Source of the DNA: CAXBMB01 sp052078155
Lineage (GTDB): Bacteria > Pseudomonadota > Alphaproteobacteria > Kiloniellales > DSM-21159
Reading direction: 5' to 3'
Length of the DNA stretch: 64,000 nt
Assembly: GCA_052078155.1 (NCBI GenBank)
Contig: JBQJBP010000002.1
Coordinates: 496,001-560,000, forward strand
Part shown: positions 27,217-36,397 of the stretch, in pieces
Layout: each line of letters starts with the position of its first letter
Numbering within the stretch: position 1 is the stretch's first letter
The notes under the pieces: generated by a model
The model's input: the letters and a program-made list of their open reading frames with translations, nothing else
Database searches by the model: none
What the model was told of the DNA's origin: nothing
Made by a program: the position numbers and the translations under genes

Positions 27217-29805
27217 ATGAGTGAGACCAAAGACGACGACGCCAAGAAGCCGCTGTCCCTGAATCGGCCCAAGCTTGAGCTTGAAAAGACAGTGGGATCC
27301 GGACAGGTCCGGCAGAGCTTTAGCCATGGGCGCAGCAAAACCGTCCAGGTGGAAGTAAAGCGCAAACGCACCATTCGTCCCGGCGATGCCGCCGGTGGCC
27401 GACGGGGCGGTGGGGCATCCGGTGGCCTGACCCAGGCAGAACGGGACCGCCGTTTGCAGGTGCTGGAGCAGGCGAAAGTCGATGCCGTGCGCAAGGCTGA
27501 TGAAGCCGCCGCTGCTGCAAAACTGCGCGAAGAAAAAGAAAAGCAGGCTGCTGCCGAAGCTGAGGCCCGTCGCCTTCAGGAAGAAGCAGAAGCTGCCAAA
27601 CGCGCTGAACAGGAAGCGCGTGAAGCTGAAGAAGCCCGCCAGGAAGCCGCACGTAAAGCTGATGAGGAAGCCAGCGCCAAAGCTGCGCAGGCTGAGGCTG
27701 ATAAACAGGCCAAAGCCGAAGCCTCTGCAGCAGCGGTTGAAAAGGATGTGCCCGCACCGACCGCCCGGACACCCCGGGCACCAGCAGCACGTCCGGCTGC
27801 AACGGAAGATGCGGCCTCTCCTGCCCGTGGCAAGAAAAAAGGCGCCAAGGGTGGCCAGCAGAACCAGCAGCAGCCCCAGCAGCCTCGCGGGGGACGCGGT
27901 GGCGACCGTCGTCGCCAGGGCAAGCTGACCATCTCTCAGGCCATGAGCAACGACAATCCCGATCGTCAGCGCTCAATGGCTGCGGTCAAGCGCCAGCGCG
28001 AGCGTGAGAAGCAGGCATCTCTGGAAGCCCTGGCCCAGGGGTCCAAGATCGTACGTGATGTGGTGGTGCCCGAAGCCATTACGGTGGCTGAACTGGCGAA
28101 CCGCATGGCCGAACGCGGCGGTGCCGTGGTGAAAACGCTGATGAAAATGGGCGTGATGGCCACTATCAACCAGACCATTGATGCGGACACGGCAGAGCTG
28201 GTGGTTGAAGAGTTTGGCCACAAGGTCCAGCGTGTCAGTGAAGAAGACATCGAAATCGGCCTGAAGGGTTCTGAAGATTCCGAAAGCGATCTGCAGCCCC
28301 GTCCGCCGGTTGTGACCATCATGGGTCACGTCGATCACGGTAAGACCTCTCTGCTGGATGCCTTGCGCAAATCCGATGTTGCCGATCATGAAGCCGGGGG
28401 TATCACCCAGCACATCGGGGCCTATCAGATCACCACGGAAAGTGGAGCCAAGGTGACCTTTGTGGATACCCCGGGTCACGCCGCCTTTACGGAAATGCGC
28501 GCCCGCGGTGCCAATGTCACCGACATTGTCATTCTGGTGGTGGCCGCCGATGACGGCATCATGGAACAGACTGTTGAAGCCATTGCCCACGCCAAGGCAG
28601 CGGAAGTGCCCATCATTGTTGCCATCAACAAAATGGACAAACCCGAAGCCGATGCAGAGCGGGTTAAAGGCGATCTGCTGCGCCATGAACTGATCCCTGA
28701 AGACATGGGCGGTGACGTGATCTGCGTTCCCGTTTCTGCCAAGACCCGCGAAGGTCTGGGGGATCTGCTGGAAACCATCCTGCTGCAGGCTGAGATTCTG
28801 GAACTGACCGCCAACGCCAATCGCCCGGCTGAAGGCATCATCGTTGAATCCAAGCAGGAACAGGGTCGGGGCTCCGTGGCCACGGTTCTGGTACAGCGCG
28901 GGACCTTGCGGGTCGGCGACATCTTCGTTGCCGGCAGTGAGTCCGGTCGCGTCCGGGCCCTGCTGGATGAAAAGGGCAAGCGCGTGAAGCTGGCCGGTCC
29001 GTCACAGCCTGTTGAGGTGCTGGGTCTGACAGGCACACCGGAAGCCGGGGAAGACCTGGTGGTGGTGGAAGACGACGCCCGCGCCCGTGAAGTGGCCGAG
29101 TTCCGCTCTGAAAAGAAAAAGCGGGCTCAGGTTGCCGCCTCCAATCGCGGTACGCTGGAGCAGATGCTGTCCAAAATTCAGGAAGGCGAAGCCCAGAACG
29201 TGCCGGTGGTCATCAAGTCCGACGTGCATGGTTCGACAGAAGCCATCATCGGGGCCCTGGACAAGCTGGGTACCAATGAAGTGAAGGCTCAGGTCCTGCA
29301 CTCCGGCGTTGGTGGCATCAACGAATCTGATGTGGTGCTGGCCCGGGCGGCCGGGGCCATCATCATTGCCTTTAACGTGCGTGCCAACGCCCAGGCCCGG
29401 GCACTGGCCCGGCGCGACGGCGTGGATATCCGCTACTACTCCATCATCTACAACGTCATTGACGATGTGAAAGCGGTGATGAGCGGTAAGCTGGCACCGG
29501 AAACCCAGGAAACTTTCCTTGGTTACGCGGAAATCCGCGAAACCTTCAATGTTTCCAAGGTGGGTCGTGTTGCCGGTTGCATGATTACCGAAGGCCAGGT
29601 CAAGCGTGGCGCCAATGTGCGTTTGCTGCGCGACAACGTGGTCATCCACGCCGGCACCTTGAAAACGCTGCGTCGTTTCAAAGACGAGGTGAAGGAAGTC
29701 CAGCAGGGTTACGAATGCGGTATGGCTTTCGAGAACTATCAGGACATCCAGGTGGGTGATCAGATTGAATGTTACGAAGTGACAGAGATCGCCCGGACAC
29801 TGTGA
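27217..29805 (+). CDS. infB: Translation initiation factor IF-2
   Basis: 862 residues. A basic start (SGQVRQSFSHGRSKTVQVEV) typical of alphaproteobacterial IF-2 is followed by a long Ala/Glu/Lys-rich helical region (about 80-190) and a Gly/Gln/Arg-rich linker. The GTPase domain has GHVDHGKT (369-376), DTPGH (about 416) and NKMD (about 471). Domains II-IV follow, including DVHGSTEAIIGAL and the fMet-tRNA-binding C-terminus. ATG 27217 begins MSETKDD, the usual start in relatives; a GTG at 27202, overlapping the ylxR stop, is the alternative and may serve a coupled longer form. Confidence 0.96.
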   Translation: MSETKDDDAKKPLSLNRPKLELEKTVGSGQVRQSFSHGRSKTVQVEVKRKRTIRPGDAAGGRRGGGASGGLTQAERDRRLQVLEQAKVDAVRKADEAAAAAKLREEKEKQAAAEAEARRLQEEAEAAKRAEQEAREAEEARQEAARKADEEASAKAAQAEADKQAKAEASAAAVEKDVPAPTARTPRAPAARPAATEDAASPARGKKKGAKGGQQNQQQPQQPRGGRGGDRRRQGKLTISQAMSNDNPDRQRSMAAVKRQREREKQASLEALAQGSKIVRDVVVPEAITVAELANRMAERGGAVVKTLMKMGVMATINQTIDADTAELVVEEFGHKVQRVSEEDIEIGLKGSEDSESDLQPRPPVVTIMGHVDHGKTSLLDALRKSDVADHEAGGITQHIGAYQITTESGAKVTFVDTPGHAAFTEMRARGANVTDIVILVVAADDGIMEQTVEAIAHAKAAEVPIIVAINKMDKPEADAERVKGDLLRHELIPEDMGGDVICVPVSAKTREGLGDLLETILLQAEILELTANANRPAEGIIVESKQEQGRGSVATVLVQRGTLRVGDIFVAGSESGRVRALLDEKGKRVKLAGPSQPVEVLGLTGTPEAGEDLVVVEDDARAREVAEFRSEKKKRAQVAASNRGTLEQMLSKIQEGEAQNVPVVIKSDVHGSTEAIIGALDKLGTNEVKAQVLHSGVGGINESDVVLARAAGAIIIAFNVRANAQARALARRDGVDIRYYSIIYNVIDDVKAVMSGKLAPETQETFLGYAEIRETFNVSKVGRVAGCMITEGQVKRGANVRLLRDNVVIHAGTLKTLRRFKDEVKEVQQGYECGMAFENYQDIQVGDQIECYEVTEIARTL

Positions 29806-29850
29806 TCCTCGGCCGTTGCTGCCTGGATCTGTGCTGTTGAGCTGAAAAAT

Positions 29851-29892
29851 CCCCGGGACTTTGGCGCTGTTTCTGGCGCCGGGGTTCCGGGG
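29851..29892 (+). other. Long perfect hairpin between infB and rbfA
   Basis: Seventeen continuous pairs, including G-U pairs: CCCCGGGACTTTGGCGC with GCGCCGGGGTTCCGGGG around TGTTTCTG. It is not followed by a T-run, so it is not a standard terminator; it may be an RNA-processing or stability element, or a Rho-type pause. Confidence 0.65.
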
Positions 29893-30073
29893 AAGCTTGT
29901 TTGTTGAGGCGGGTGTTTGTCCGTTGTCCAATGACTGCTGATGCAGGACAAACCCCGGTTTTGCAGAGGAGTTTTCCAGTCCGCTGGTTTAATTCTCTTT
30001 GCGGTTATCTATCTATCTTCTGGCAGATGGCCCTGATGCAGAGGCCAGTCCAGATTTTGTTCCGAGAACGCCC

Positions 30074-30529
30074 ATGACCAAAAACAAAGGCAAACCTCCC
30101 AGTCAGCGCCAGCTGCGTGTGGGTGAAGAGCTGCGTCACACGCTGGCTCAGCTTTTTTCGGCCAATGAAGCCCATGACCCGGCCCTGGCCGAAGCCAACA
30201 TCACCGTGACGGAAGTACGGGTCAGCTCTGACCTGAAAAACGCCACGGTCTTTGTCATGCCCTTTGGTGAAGACGACCCGGCGCCGGTGGTGGCTGCCCT
30301 GAAACGCGCTGCACCTTTCTTTCGCCGGCGTCTGGCCGAGGTGGCCAACATGCGGTTTACCCCGACCCTGAGTTTCCAGCTGGATAAGTCCTTTTCAGAA
30401 GCCGCCAAGATTGATGCGCTGTTGCGCAGTGAGCGGGTGCAGAGGGACCTGCAGTCTGGTCAGGCTGATGCTGAGGAGGCAGAAGACAGGTCAGCTGCCT
30501 CTGACGAAGAGTCTGAGGGTCGGGAGTAA
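30074..30529 (+). CDS. rbfA: Ribosome-binding factor A
   Basis: A 151-residue 30S assembly factor. The family core SQRQLRVGEELRHTLAQLF, ITVTEVRVSSDLKNATVFVMPF and RRRLAEVANMRFTPTLSFQLD is complete, with the KH-like AxG-type kink region. The C-terminus after about residue 120 is an acidic Asp/Glu/Ser tail. Start ATG 30074 begins the basic N-terminus; an upstream in-frame start (29999) has no homology. It is followed 4 bases later by truB. Confidence 0.94.
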   Translation: MTKNKGKPPSQRQLRVGEELRHTLAQLFSANEAHDPALAEANITVTEVRVSSDLKNATVFVMPFGEDDPAPVVAALKRAAPFFRRRLAEVANMRFTPTLSFQLDKSFSEAAKIDALLRSERVQRDLQSGQADAEEAEDRSAASDEESEGRE

Positions 30530-30533
30530 AGGA

Positions 30534-31460
30534 ATGGCGCGCCGTCGTAAGGGCCAGCCCATTCATGGCTGGCTGATCATCGACAAACCTGCGGGCATGA
30601 CCTCCACCGACGTGGTCAATCGTGTCCGCCGCCGCCTGGATGCCCAGAAAGTCGGTCACGGCGGGACCCTGGACCCCATGGCCACAGGCATTCTGCCGCT
30701 GGCGTTCGGGGAAGCCACCAAAACCGTTTCCTATGTCATGGATGGGCAGAAGACCTATCGCTTTGGTCTGACCTGGGGGGCTGCGACCACCACGGACGAC
30801 AGCGAAGGCGAAGTCATCGCCACTTCAGACAAGCGGCCGACCACCGAGGAAATCAATGACGCCCTGAAGGGTTTCATCGGTCTGATTGATCAGGTGCCGC
30901 CTGCCTTTTCAGCCATCAAAATCGACGGTCAGCGGGCTTATGATCTCGCCCGAGAAGGTGAAGCTGTCGAGATGAAATCCCGCCAGGTGCGCATTGATCG
31001 TGTGGCCCTGGTGGAACAGCCAGATGAGAACACCGCTTTCTTTGATGTGGATTGCGGCAAGGGAACCTACATCAGATCCCTGGCGCGGGATTTGGGTGAA
31101 GTTTTGGGAACCCGGGCACATGTTTGTGCTTTGCGCCGTCTGCAGGTCGGACCCTTCACGGAAGAAGGGGCGATTTCGCTGGACTATTTGGAGGAGCTGG
31201 CGCAAGGTGCGCCCGCTCAGGAGCTCTTGCTCCCGATCCAGACCGCGCTGGACGACATCCCGGCGCTGGCCTTGTCAGAAACTGAGGCAACCCGTCTGCG
31301 AAGCGGTCAGGCGTTATCGATGATAGCGCGCTCGAACGCTGAGCGGATACGCAACCTGGAAAACGGTGATTTACTTTGTGCCATGTGCGGCGATAAGCCG
31401 GTGGCCATTTCCCGTTTTGAAGGCGGCGAGGTTCGCCCGGTTCGTGTATTGAACCTTTAG
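30534..31460 (+). CDS. truB: tRNA pseudouridine-55 synthase
   Basis: 308 residues. It converts U55 in the T-loop of tRNAs to pseudouridine. The catalytic Asp47 lies in GHGGTLDPMATGILP; other motifs are GWLIIDKPAGMTS, RFGLTWGAATTTDD, and GTYIRSLARDLGE. The C-terminal PUA-like part (ALSETEATRLRSGQAL) is complete. ATG 30534 has GGGAGTAAAGG upstream and follows the rbfA stop by 4 bases. Confidence 0.96.
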   Translation: MARRRKGQPIHGWLIIDKPAGMTSTDVVNRVRRRLDAQKVGHGGTLDPMATGILPLAFGEATKTVSYVMDGQKTYRFGLTWGAATTTDDSEGEVIATSDKRPTTEEINDALKGFIGLIDQVPPAFSAIKIDGQRAYDLAREGEAVEMKSRQVRIDRVALVEQPDENTAFFDVDCGKGTYIRSLARDLGEVLGTRAHVCALRRLQVGPFTEEGAISLDYLEELAQGAPAQELLLPIQTALDDIPALALSETEATRLRSGQALSMIARSNAERIRNLENGDLLCAMCGDKPVAISRFEGGEVRPVRVLNL

Positions 31461-31476
31461 AAGAGAGTATATCACG

Positions 31477-31746
31477 ATGTCGATCACTGCTGATCGTAAA
31501 GCTGAACTGATCAAAGAATTCGCCACCAAGGACGGTGACACCGGGTCCCCCGAGGTCCAGGTCTCCATCCTGACGGAGCGCATTGTTAACCTGACCGAGC
31601 ACCTGAAGACCCACAAAAAGGACTTCCACTCCCGCCGTGGCCTGCTGATCATGGTTGGTCAGCGTCGGCGTCTGCTGGACTACCTGAAGAGCAAAGACCA
31701 GGGTCGTTACCAGACTCTGATCGAACGCTTGGGCCTGCGCCGCTAA
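31477..31746 (+). CDS. rpsO: 30S ribosomal protein S15
   Basis: 89 residues, the usual S15 length. DTGSPEVQVSILTERIVNLT, HKKDFHSRRGLL and GQRRRLLDYL are the rRNA-binding signatures. It lies 16 bases after truB with an AGAGAG ribosome site, and is followed by a strong terminator, so pnp is probably read mainly from read-through or its own promoter. Confidence 0.97.
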   Translation: MSITADRKAELIKEFATKDGDTGSPEVQVSILTERIVNLTEHLKTHKKDFHSRRGLLIMVGQRRRLLDYLKSKDQGRYQTLIERLGLRR

Positions 31747-31769
31747 GGTTTGGGACAGACAGTATGATC

Positions 31770-31822
31770 AACAACCGCCCCTGATCGCGTTGCGTATCAT
31801 CTGGGGCGGTTGTTGTGTTTTT
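31770..31822 (+). terminator. Rho-independent terminator after rpsO
   Basis: AACAACCGCCCC pairs with GGGGCGGTTGTT, with an inner TGAT/ATCA extension, followed by GTGTTTTT. Confidence 0.88.
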
Positions 31823-32202
31823 ACCCCCGGCGTTATAGGGGGAAGGAAAGACAGGGCCGACCTCTGCACCAGTTTCTGCTGACGGAGCCTGGCCCTTCTC
31901 AAGATAAGACCCAGTTTTCGCGGCCTGAGCTGCGAGAACGAAACAAGGAAACTGTGGCGAGGCGCCACGGGTCCTGAACGGATATGCGAAGGGTTTGTGA
32001 CCGGCTGGCGCACAGACTCTTTATCCTGCCGGGCCGACGTAAAGAACGATATCTAGAGCACCCCCTTGGTAAGGGGGAGGTCTGGCCAGGGGAAAGCCCC
32101 TGGTGGTTGAGACCTTGGTTTGAGAGTGCGGGTTGAGTTCGTTTTTTGCGTGGGTCCGGTACCGATAAGCTGCCGGCCAGATAGAAAAGGACCGAACAAG
32201 AA
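31823..32202 (+). promoter_or_regulatory. pnp leader region
   Basis: 380 bases without a gene between the rpsO terminator and pnp. It is likely to hold a pnp promoter and the 5' untranslated region, which contains two hairpins at 32061-32114. Upstream of 32060 I see nothing further. Confidence 0.5.
32061..32114 (+). promoter_or_regulatory. Two hairpins in the pnp 5' leader
   Basis: Hairpin 1 (32061-32077): CCCCCTT, GGT, AAGGGGG. Hairpin 2 (32079-32114): GGTCT...AGACC enclosing CCAGGGG, AAAG, CCCCTGG. In enterobacteria a leader stem cut by RNase III mediates PNPase autoregulation; a similar role here is inference from position. Confidence 0.6.
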
Positions 32203-34317
32203 ATGTTCGACGTACATCGCAAAGAAATCGAATGGGGCGGGCGCAAGCTCGTCATTGAAACGGGTAACATCGCACGTCAGGCCGACGGCTGCGTGATGAT
32301 CACCTACGGGGAAACCGTTGTGCTCTGCACGGCTGTTGGCTCCCGTCGCGCACCGAAAGTGGACTTTTTCCCCCTGACGGTGAACTACCAGGAAAAAACC
32401 TTTGCTGCCGGTAAGATCCCCGGTGGCTTCTTCAAGCGTGAAGGCCGTCCGTCTGAAAAAGAGACCCTGACCTCCCGCCTGATTGACCGTCCGATCCGTC
32501 CGCTGTTCCACAAAAGCTACCGCAATGAAACCCAGCTGGTGGCCACGGTGCTCAGCCACGATCTGGAAAACGATCCCGACGTGATCGCCATGATCGGTGT
32601 GTCTGCGGCTCTAACCATCTCCGGTATTCCCTTCATGGGTCCGGTGGCCTGTGCCCGCGTCGGCTACATTGACGGCGAATTTGTGCTGAACCCTGTCATG
32701 GACGAAATGGGCAGCACGGATCTGGATCTGGTTGTCGCCGGAACCCAGGAAGGCGTTCTGATGGTGGAATCCGAAGCTCAGGAGCTGTCGGAAGAAGTCA
32801 TGCTGGGCGCTGTGACTTTTGGTCATGAGCAGATGCAGCCGGTGATCGACATGATCATTGATCTGGCTGAAGACTGCGCCAAAGAGCCCTGGGATCTGCC
32901 GGAACCTTCTCCGGTCAAAGAAGCCCTGGCTGGCGAACTCTCCGCTGCTTACAGCGACAAGCTGCAGGCTGCTTACAGCATTGCTGACAAAGTGGCCCGT
33001 CAGGCTGCTGTCGGTGAAGTGCGTGATGCGGCTGAAGAGTCCGTTGCTGAAGATGAAGAAAAAGCCGCTGCTTTTGGTGGTGTCTTCAAGAACCTGGAAG
33101 CCGATGTTGTTCGTGGCAACATCCTGAAAACCGGGTCCCGCATTGACGGCCGTGACACCAAAACCGTGCGTGCCATCGACTCTGTGGTTGGCGTGCTGCC
33201 CCGCAGCCACGGCTCTTCCGTCTTTACCCGCGGTGAAACCCAGGCGCTGGTGACAGTTACTCTGGGTACGGGTCAGGATGAGCAGATCATTGATGCGCTG
33301 GCCGGTGAATACCGCGAGCACTTCATGCTGCACTACAACTTCCCGCCTTACTCTGTGGGTGAAACCGGTCGTATGGGTTCCCCGGGCCGTCGTGAAATCG
33401 GTCACGGCAAGCTGGCATACCGGGCCATTCGCCCCATGATGCCTGCCAAGGAAGACTTCCCTTACACCATCCGTGTGGTGTCTGAGATTACTGAGTCCAA
33501 TGGCTCCTCTTCTATGGCCACCGTTTGCGGGACCTCTCTGTCCCTGATGGACGCTGGTGTGCCTCTGAAAAGCCCTGTGGCCGGTATCGCCATGGGACTG
33601 ATCAAAGAAGGCGATGACTTTGCCGTTCTGTCTGACATTCTGGGTGATGAAGATCATCTGGGTGACATGGACTTCAAGGTTGCCGGGACCACCAAGGGTG
33701 TGACCTCTCTGCAGATGGACATCAAGATCACCTCCATCACCAAGGAGATCATGCAGATTGCTCTGGACCAGGCCAAAGACGGCCGTGTCCACATTCTGGG
33801 TGAAATGGAATCGGCTCTGGGTTCTGCCCGCGATACCGTGTCTTCCAACGCCCCGCGCATCACTTCTATCTCCATCCCCAAAGAAAAGATCCGTGACGTG
33901 ATCGGGACCGGCGGTAAAGTGATCCGTGAGATCTGCGAAACCACCGGTGCCAAAGTGGACATCGAAGACGACGGCACCATCAAGGTCGCCGCCGTTGATG
34001 AATCCGCCATGCAGGCCGCTCTGGACTGGATCAACGGCATCACTGCCGAGCCGGAAGTGGGCAAGATCTATACCGGTAAAGTGGTCAAGATCATGGACTT
34101 TGGCGCTTTCGTGAACTTCCTGGGTCCCCGCGATGGTCTGGTGCACATCAGCCAGCTGGCCCCGACCCGTGTTGCTCAGGTCAGCGACGTGGTCAAGGAA
34201 GGCGAAGAAGTCAAAGTCAAGGTTGTCGGCTTCGATGACCGCGGCAAGGTGAAACTGTCCATGAAAGTCGTGGATCAGGAAACCGGCGAAGAAATCGACC
34301 CCAACGCCAACAAATAA
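32203..34317 (+). CDS. pnp: Polyribonucleotide nucleotidyltransferase (PNPase)
   Basis: 704 residues. It degrades RNA 3'-5' with phosphate and forms trimers, often in the degradosome. Order: first RNase PH core (1-145), helical linker, second RNase PH core (about 305-535; GRMGSPGRREIGHGKLAYRA), KH domain (about 556-615; IPKEKIRDVIGTGGKVIREI), S1 domain (about 622-690; YTGKVVKIMDFGAFVNFLG). ATG 32203 follows AAAGG. The length is normal and the catalytic segments (DILGDEDHLGDMDFKVAGT) are intact. Confidence 0.97.
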   Translation: MFDVHRKEIEWGGRKLVIETGNIARQADGCVMITYGETVVLCTAVGSRRAPKVDFFPLTVNYQEKTFAAGKIPGGFFKREGRPSEKETLTSRLIDRPIRPLFHKSYRNETQLVATVLSHDLENDPDVIAMIGVSAALTISGIPFMGPVACARVGYIDGEFVLNPVMDEMGSTDLDLVVAGTQEGVLMVESEAQELSEEVMLGAVTFGHEQMQPVIDMIIDLAEDCAKEPWDLPEPSPVKEALAGELSAAYSDKLQAAYSIADKVARQAAVGEVRDAAEESVAEDEEKAAAFGGVFKNLEADVVRGNILKTGSRIDGRDTKTVRAIDSVVGVLPRSHGSSVFTRGETQALVTVTLGTGQDEQIIDALAGEYREHFMLHYNFPPYSVGETGRMGSPGRREIGHGKLAYRAIRPMMPAKEDFPYTIRVVSEITESNGSSSMATVCGTSLSLMDAGVPLKSPVAGIAMGLIKEGDDFAVLSDILGDEDHLGDMDFKVAGTTKGVTSLQMDIKITSITKEIMQIALDQAKDGRVHILGEMESALGSARDTVSSNAPRITSISIPKEKIRDVIGTGGKVIREICETTGAKVDIEDDGTIKVAAVDESAMQAALDWINGITAEPEVGKIYTGKVVKIMDFGAFVNFLGPRDGLVHISQLAPTRVAQVSDVVKEGEEVKVKVVGFDDRGKVKLSMKVVDQETGEEIDPNANK

Positions 34318-34742
34318 GGCGGGCAGGGTCTGATCGGGCTTAACTGACCGGTCGACAGGAACAAGCGGCTGCTTCTTTTGAGGCAGCCGCTTTTCTTTTG
34401 GCAGCTACAGTGTTCATCAAGGGGGGGCATCCAGGGGGCATCCAGGGAGGTGATCCGGGGCTTCTCCATAGGCCTCACCGGGGACGGTCTACCGGGGCAT
34501 TTTATCGGGGTGTTTTACCGGGGGGCCTCCTGGGGCGCTCCGCGGTATGGGCAGGGTGATCCCGCTGAAATGAACCTGATGTGGGTTCGTTTGGCGGTCT
34601 TTTTCTCCTCTAAGGCCTTGAAAGGGAGAAGAAAAGCACTCCAGAGGGACTTTCTGGCGCTGAGGCCCTTGCGCTGGGTGTTTGGGGGGAGTAAGTGCCT
34701 GATCAGAGTCAACTCTGCGAGTTTTCAAGAAGGAACGCCGAC
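34318..34742. other. Intergenic region after pnp with a dense block of G-runs
   Basis: 425 bases. After the pnp terminator, the + strand from 34421 to 34534 contains eight runs of four or more G (for example ATCCAGGGGGC, ACCGGGG repeated, ATCGGGG). Short units recur: CATCCAGGG twice and ACCGGGG three times. No coding frame with support was found. Confidence 0.6.
34363..34399 (+). terminator. Rho-independent terminator after pnp
   Basis: AAGCGGCTGC, loop TTCTTTTGAG, GCAGCCGCTT, then TTCTTTT. Confidence 0.88.
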
Positions 34743-35507
34743 ATGGCCAGCGCCCCCTCCTCTTCGACATCCCGTGATGTGATCCTGCCGAAGGTGATCG
34801 GCCATCGGGGGGCCATGTCCTACGCGCCGGAAAACACGCTGGCGTCCATCCGCAAAGCTGCAGAGCTGGGTGCCCGTTGGGTGGAGGTGGATGTGGCGCT
34901 GACCAGTGATGGCGTGCCGGTGATCTTTCACGATCCCACCCTGCTGCGCACCACCGGCTATGCTGGCGACCTGGCCCGCACCCCCTATGCCGAACTGCAA
35001 AAGCTGGATGCCGGCAAGCACTTCCACCGGGATTTCACCGGTGAACGTGTCCCCAGTCTGACCGCATTGATTGCCTGCCTGTCGGAACTGGAAATGGGTA
35101 TGAACCTGGAGATCAAACCCACCCCGGGCACGGAGGTGGCGACCACCCGGATCGCCTGTGATCTGCTGGACCGGCTGTGGCCTGATCACCTGCCGCTGCC
35201 GCTGCTGTCTTCCTTCCAGCGGCCATGCCTGCGTGAAGCCAAACGCCATGCGCCTCACTATCCGCGCGGCCTGCTGGACGGTCCTCTGACGGATCACTGG
35301 CGCGACGAAGTGGCCGAGTTTGACTGCCGCTCCATCCATCTCTGGACCCAGAAGATTGACCAGGCCGATGTTGCCACCGTCAAAGACAGCAACACCTTGT
35401 TGGCCGTTTACACGGTCAACGAGGGCCCCCGCGCCAAGGAGCTGCTGGACTGGGGTGCAGACAGCATCATCACCGATGCTCCCGACGTGGTCTTTTCAGT
35501 GCTTTGA
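34743..35507 (+). CDS. ugpQ: Glycerophosphodiester phosphodiesterase
   Basis: 254 residues, no signal peptide, so cytoplasmic UgpQ-like. It hydrolyses glycerophosphodiesters to glycerol-3-phosphate and an alcohol. The catalytic HRG (21-23), Glu30 (APENTLASI), the metal-binding EVD (48-50) and His63 (VIFHDPTLLRTT) are in place; NLEIKP and the C-terminal WGADSIITDAP are also family motifs. ATG 34743 has AAGGAA upstream; the frame is open to 34695 but that part is not conserved. Monocistronic, with a shared terminator downstream. Confidence 0.92.
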   Translation: MASAPSSSTSRDVILPKVIGHRGAMSYAPENTLASIRKAAELGARWVEVDVALTSDGVPVIFHDPTLLRTTGYAGDLARTPYAELQKLDAGKHFHRDFTGERVPSLTALIACLSELEMGMNLEIKPTPGTEVATTRIACDLLDRLWPDHLPLPLLSSFQRPCLREAKRHAPHYPRGLLDGPLTDHWRDEVAEFDCRSIHLWTQKIDQADVATVKDSNTLLAVYTVNEGPRAKELLDWGADSIITDAPDVVFSVL

Positions 35508-35528
35508 CCCCCCGTTGATACCAGACAG

Positions 35529-35569
35529 AAAAAAGGGCGGCTCTGAATTTTCAGAAGCCGCCCTTTTTG
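35529..35569. terminator. Bidirectional terminator between ugpQ and fabI
   Basis: AAAAAGGGCGGCT pairs with AGCCGCCCTTTTT, with CTGAA/TTCAG inside, giving a T-run on both strands for the convergent genes. Confidence 0.9.
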
Positions 35570-35603
35570 TTCATCTGGCCTTTATCGCGTAACCGGCGAC
35601 GGC

Positions 35604-36383
35604 TCAGTCGGGTTTGGGAATGCCGACGTTGTTGTAGCCACAGTCCACGAAATGCACTTCGCCGGAAACACCACCGGACAGGTCACTGCAGAGGTAAAGA
35701 CCGGCATTGCCCACTTCTTCGAGCGCCACGGCACGGGCCAGAGGGGCCTTGTCCCGGGCAAAGCCGTAGGTGGTGCGGGCGTTGGCGATGGCCGAACCGG
35801 CCAGGGTCCGCATGGGCCCGGCAGAGATGGCGTTCACCCGAACCCCCTGATCCCCCAGATCTGTGGCCAGGTAGCGCACAGAAGCTTCCAGAGCCGCCTT
35901 GGCCACACCCATGACATTGTAGTTGGGGGTGACGCGCTGGGCGCCCAGATAGCTCAGGGTTACCAGAGAGCCGCCGTTGGTCATCAGAGGCTGGGCTGCC
36001 TTGGCCACTTCTGTGAAGGAGAAGCAGGAGATGGACACGGACTGAATGAAGTTTTCCCGTGTGGTGTCCAGATAGCGGCCCTTCAGCTCTTCCTTGTCTG
36101 AATAGGCGATGCAGTGCACCACAAAGTCCAGGCTGTCCCAGCGCTTGGAAATGTCTTCAAAGGTCCGGTCAATGTCGCCTTCCACAGCCACATCGCAGGG
36201 CACGACAAAATCGCTGCCCAGACTTTCTGCCAGGGGTGTTACCCGTTTGCCGAAAGCTTCCCCCTGATAGGTGAAGGCCAGTTCTGCGCCCTGATCGTGC
36301 AGGGCCTGAGCAATCCCCCAGGCGATAGAGTGATTATTGGCCACGCCCATAATCAGTCCACGCTTGCCTTTCATCAAATCCAT
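35604..36383 (-). CDS. fabI: Enoyl-[acyl-carrier-protein] reductase (NADH)
   Basis: 259 residues. It completes each fatty-acid elongation cycle by reducing trans-2-enoyl-ACP. It shows the FabI cofactor start GVANNHSIAWGIAQAL, CIAYSDKEELKGRY, and the catalytic set Tyr145, Tyr155 and Lys162 (LSYLGAQRVTPNYNVMGVAK), aligned one residue earlier than in E. coli. It is the last gene of the fabA-fabB-fabI run, 14 bases after fabB. ATG 36383 has GAGG upstream; an ATG three codons in is an alternative. This target is the one hit by triclosan-type inhibitors in relatives. Confidence 0.95.
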   Translation of the reverse strand: MDLMKGKRGLIMGVANNHSIAWGIAQALHDQGAELAFTYQGEAFGKRVTPLAESLGSDFVVPCDVAVEGDIDRTFEDISKRWDSLDFVVHCIAYSDKEELKGRYLDTTRENFIQSVSISCFSFTEVAKAAQPLMTNGGSLVTLSYLGAQRVTPNYNVMGVAKAALEASVRYLATDLGDQGVRVNAISAGPMRTLAGSAIANARTTYGFARDKAPLARAVALEEVGNAGLYLCSDLSGGVSGEVHFVDCGYNNVGIPKPD

Positions 36384-36397
36384 CTTGATTTACGTCC

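Noticed and set aside
32611..34146. 511-codon minus-strand frame over pnp
   Set aside because: Antisense shadow of a highly conserved gene; no ribosome site or family similarity.
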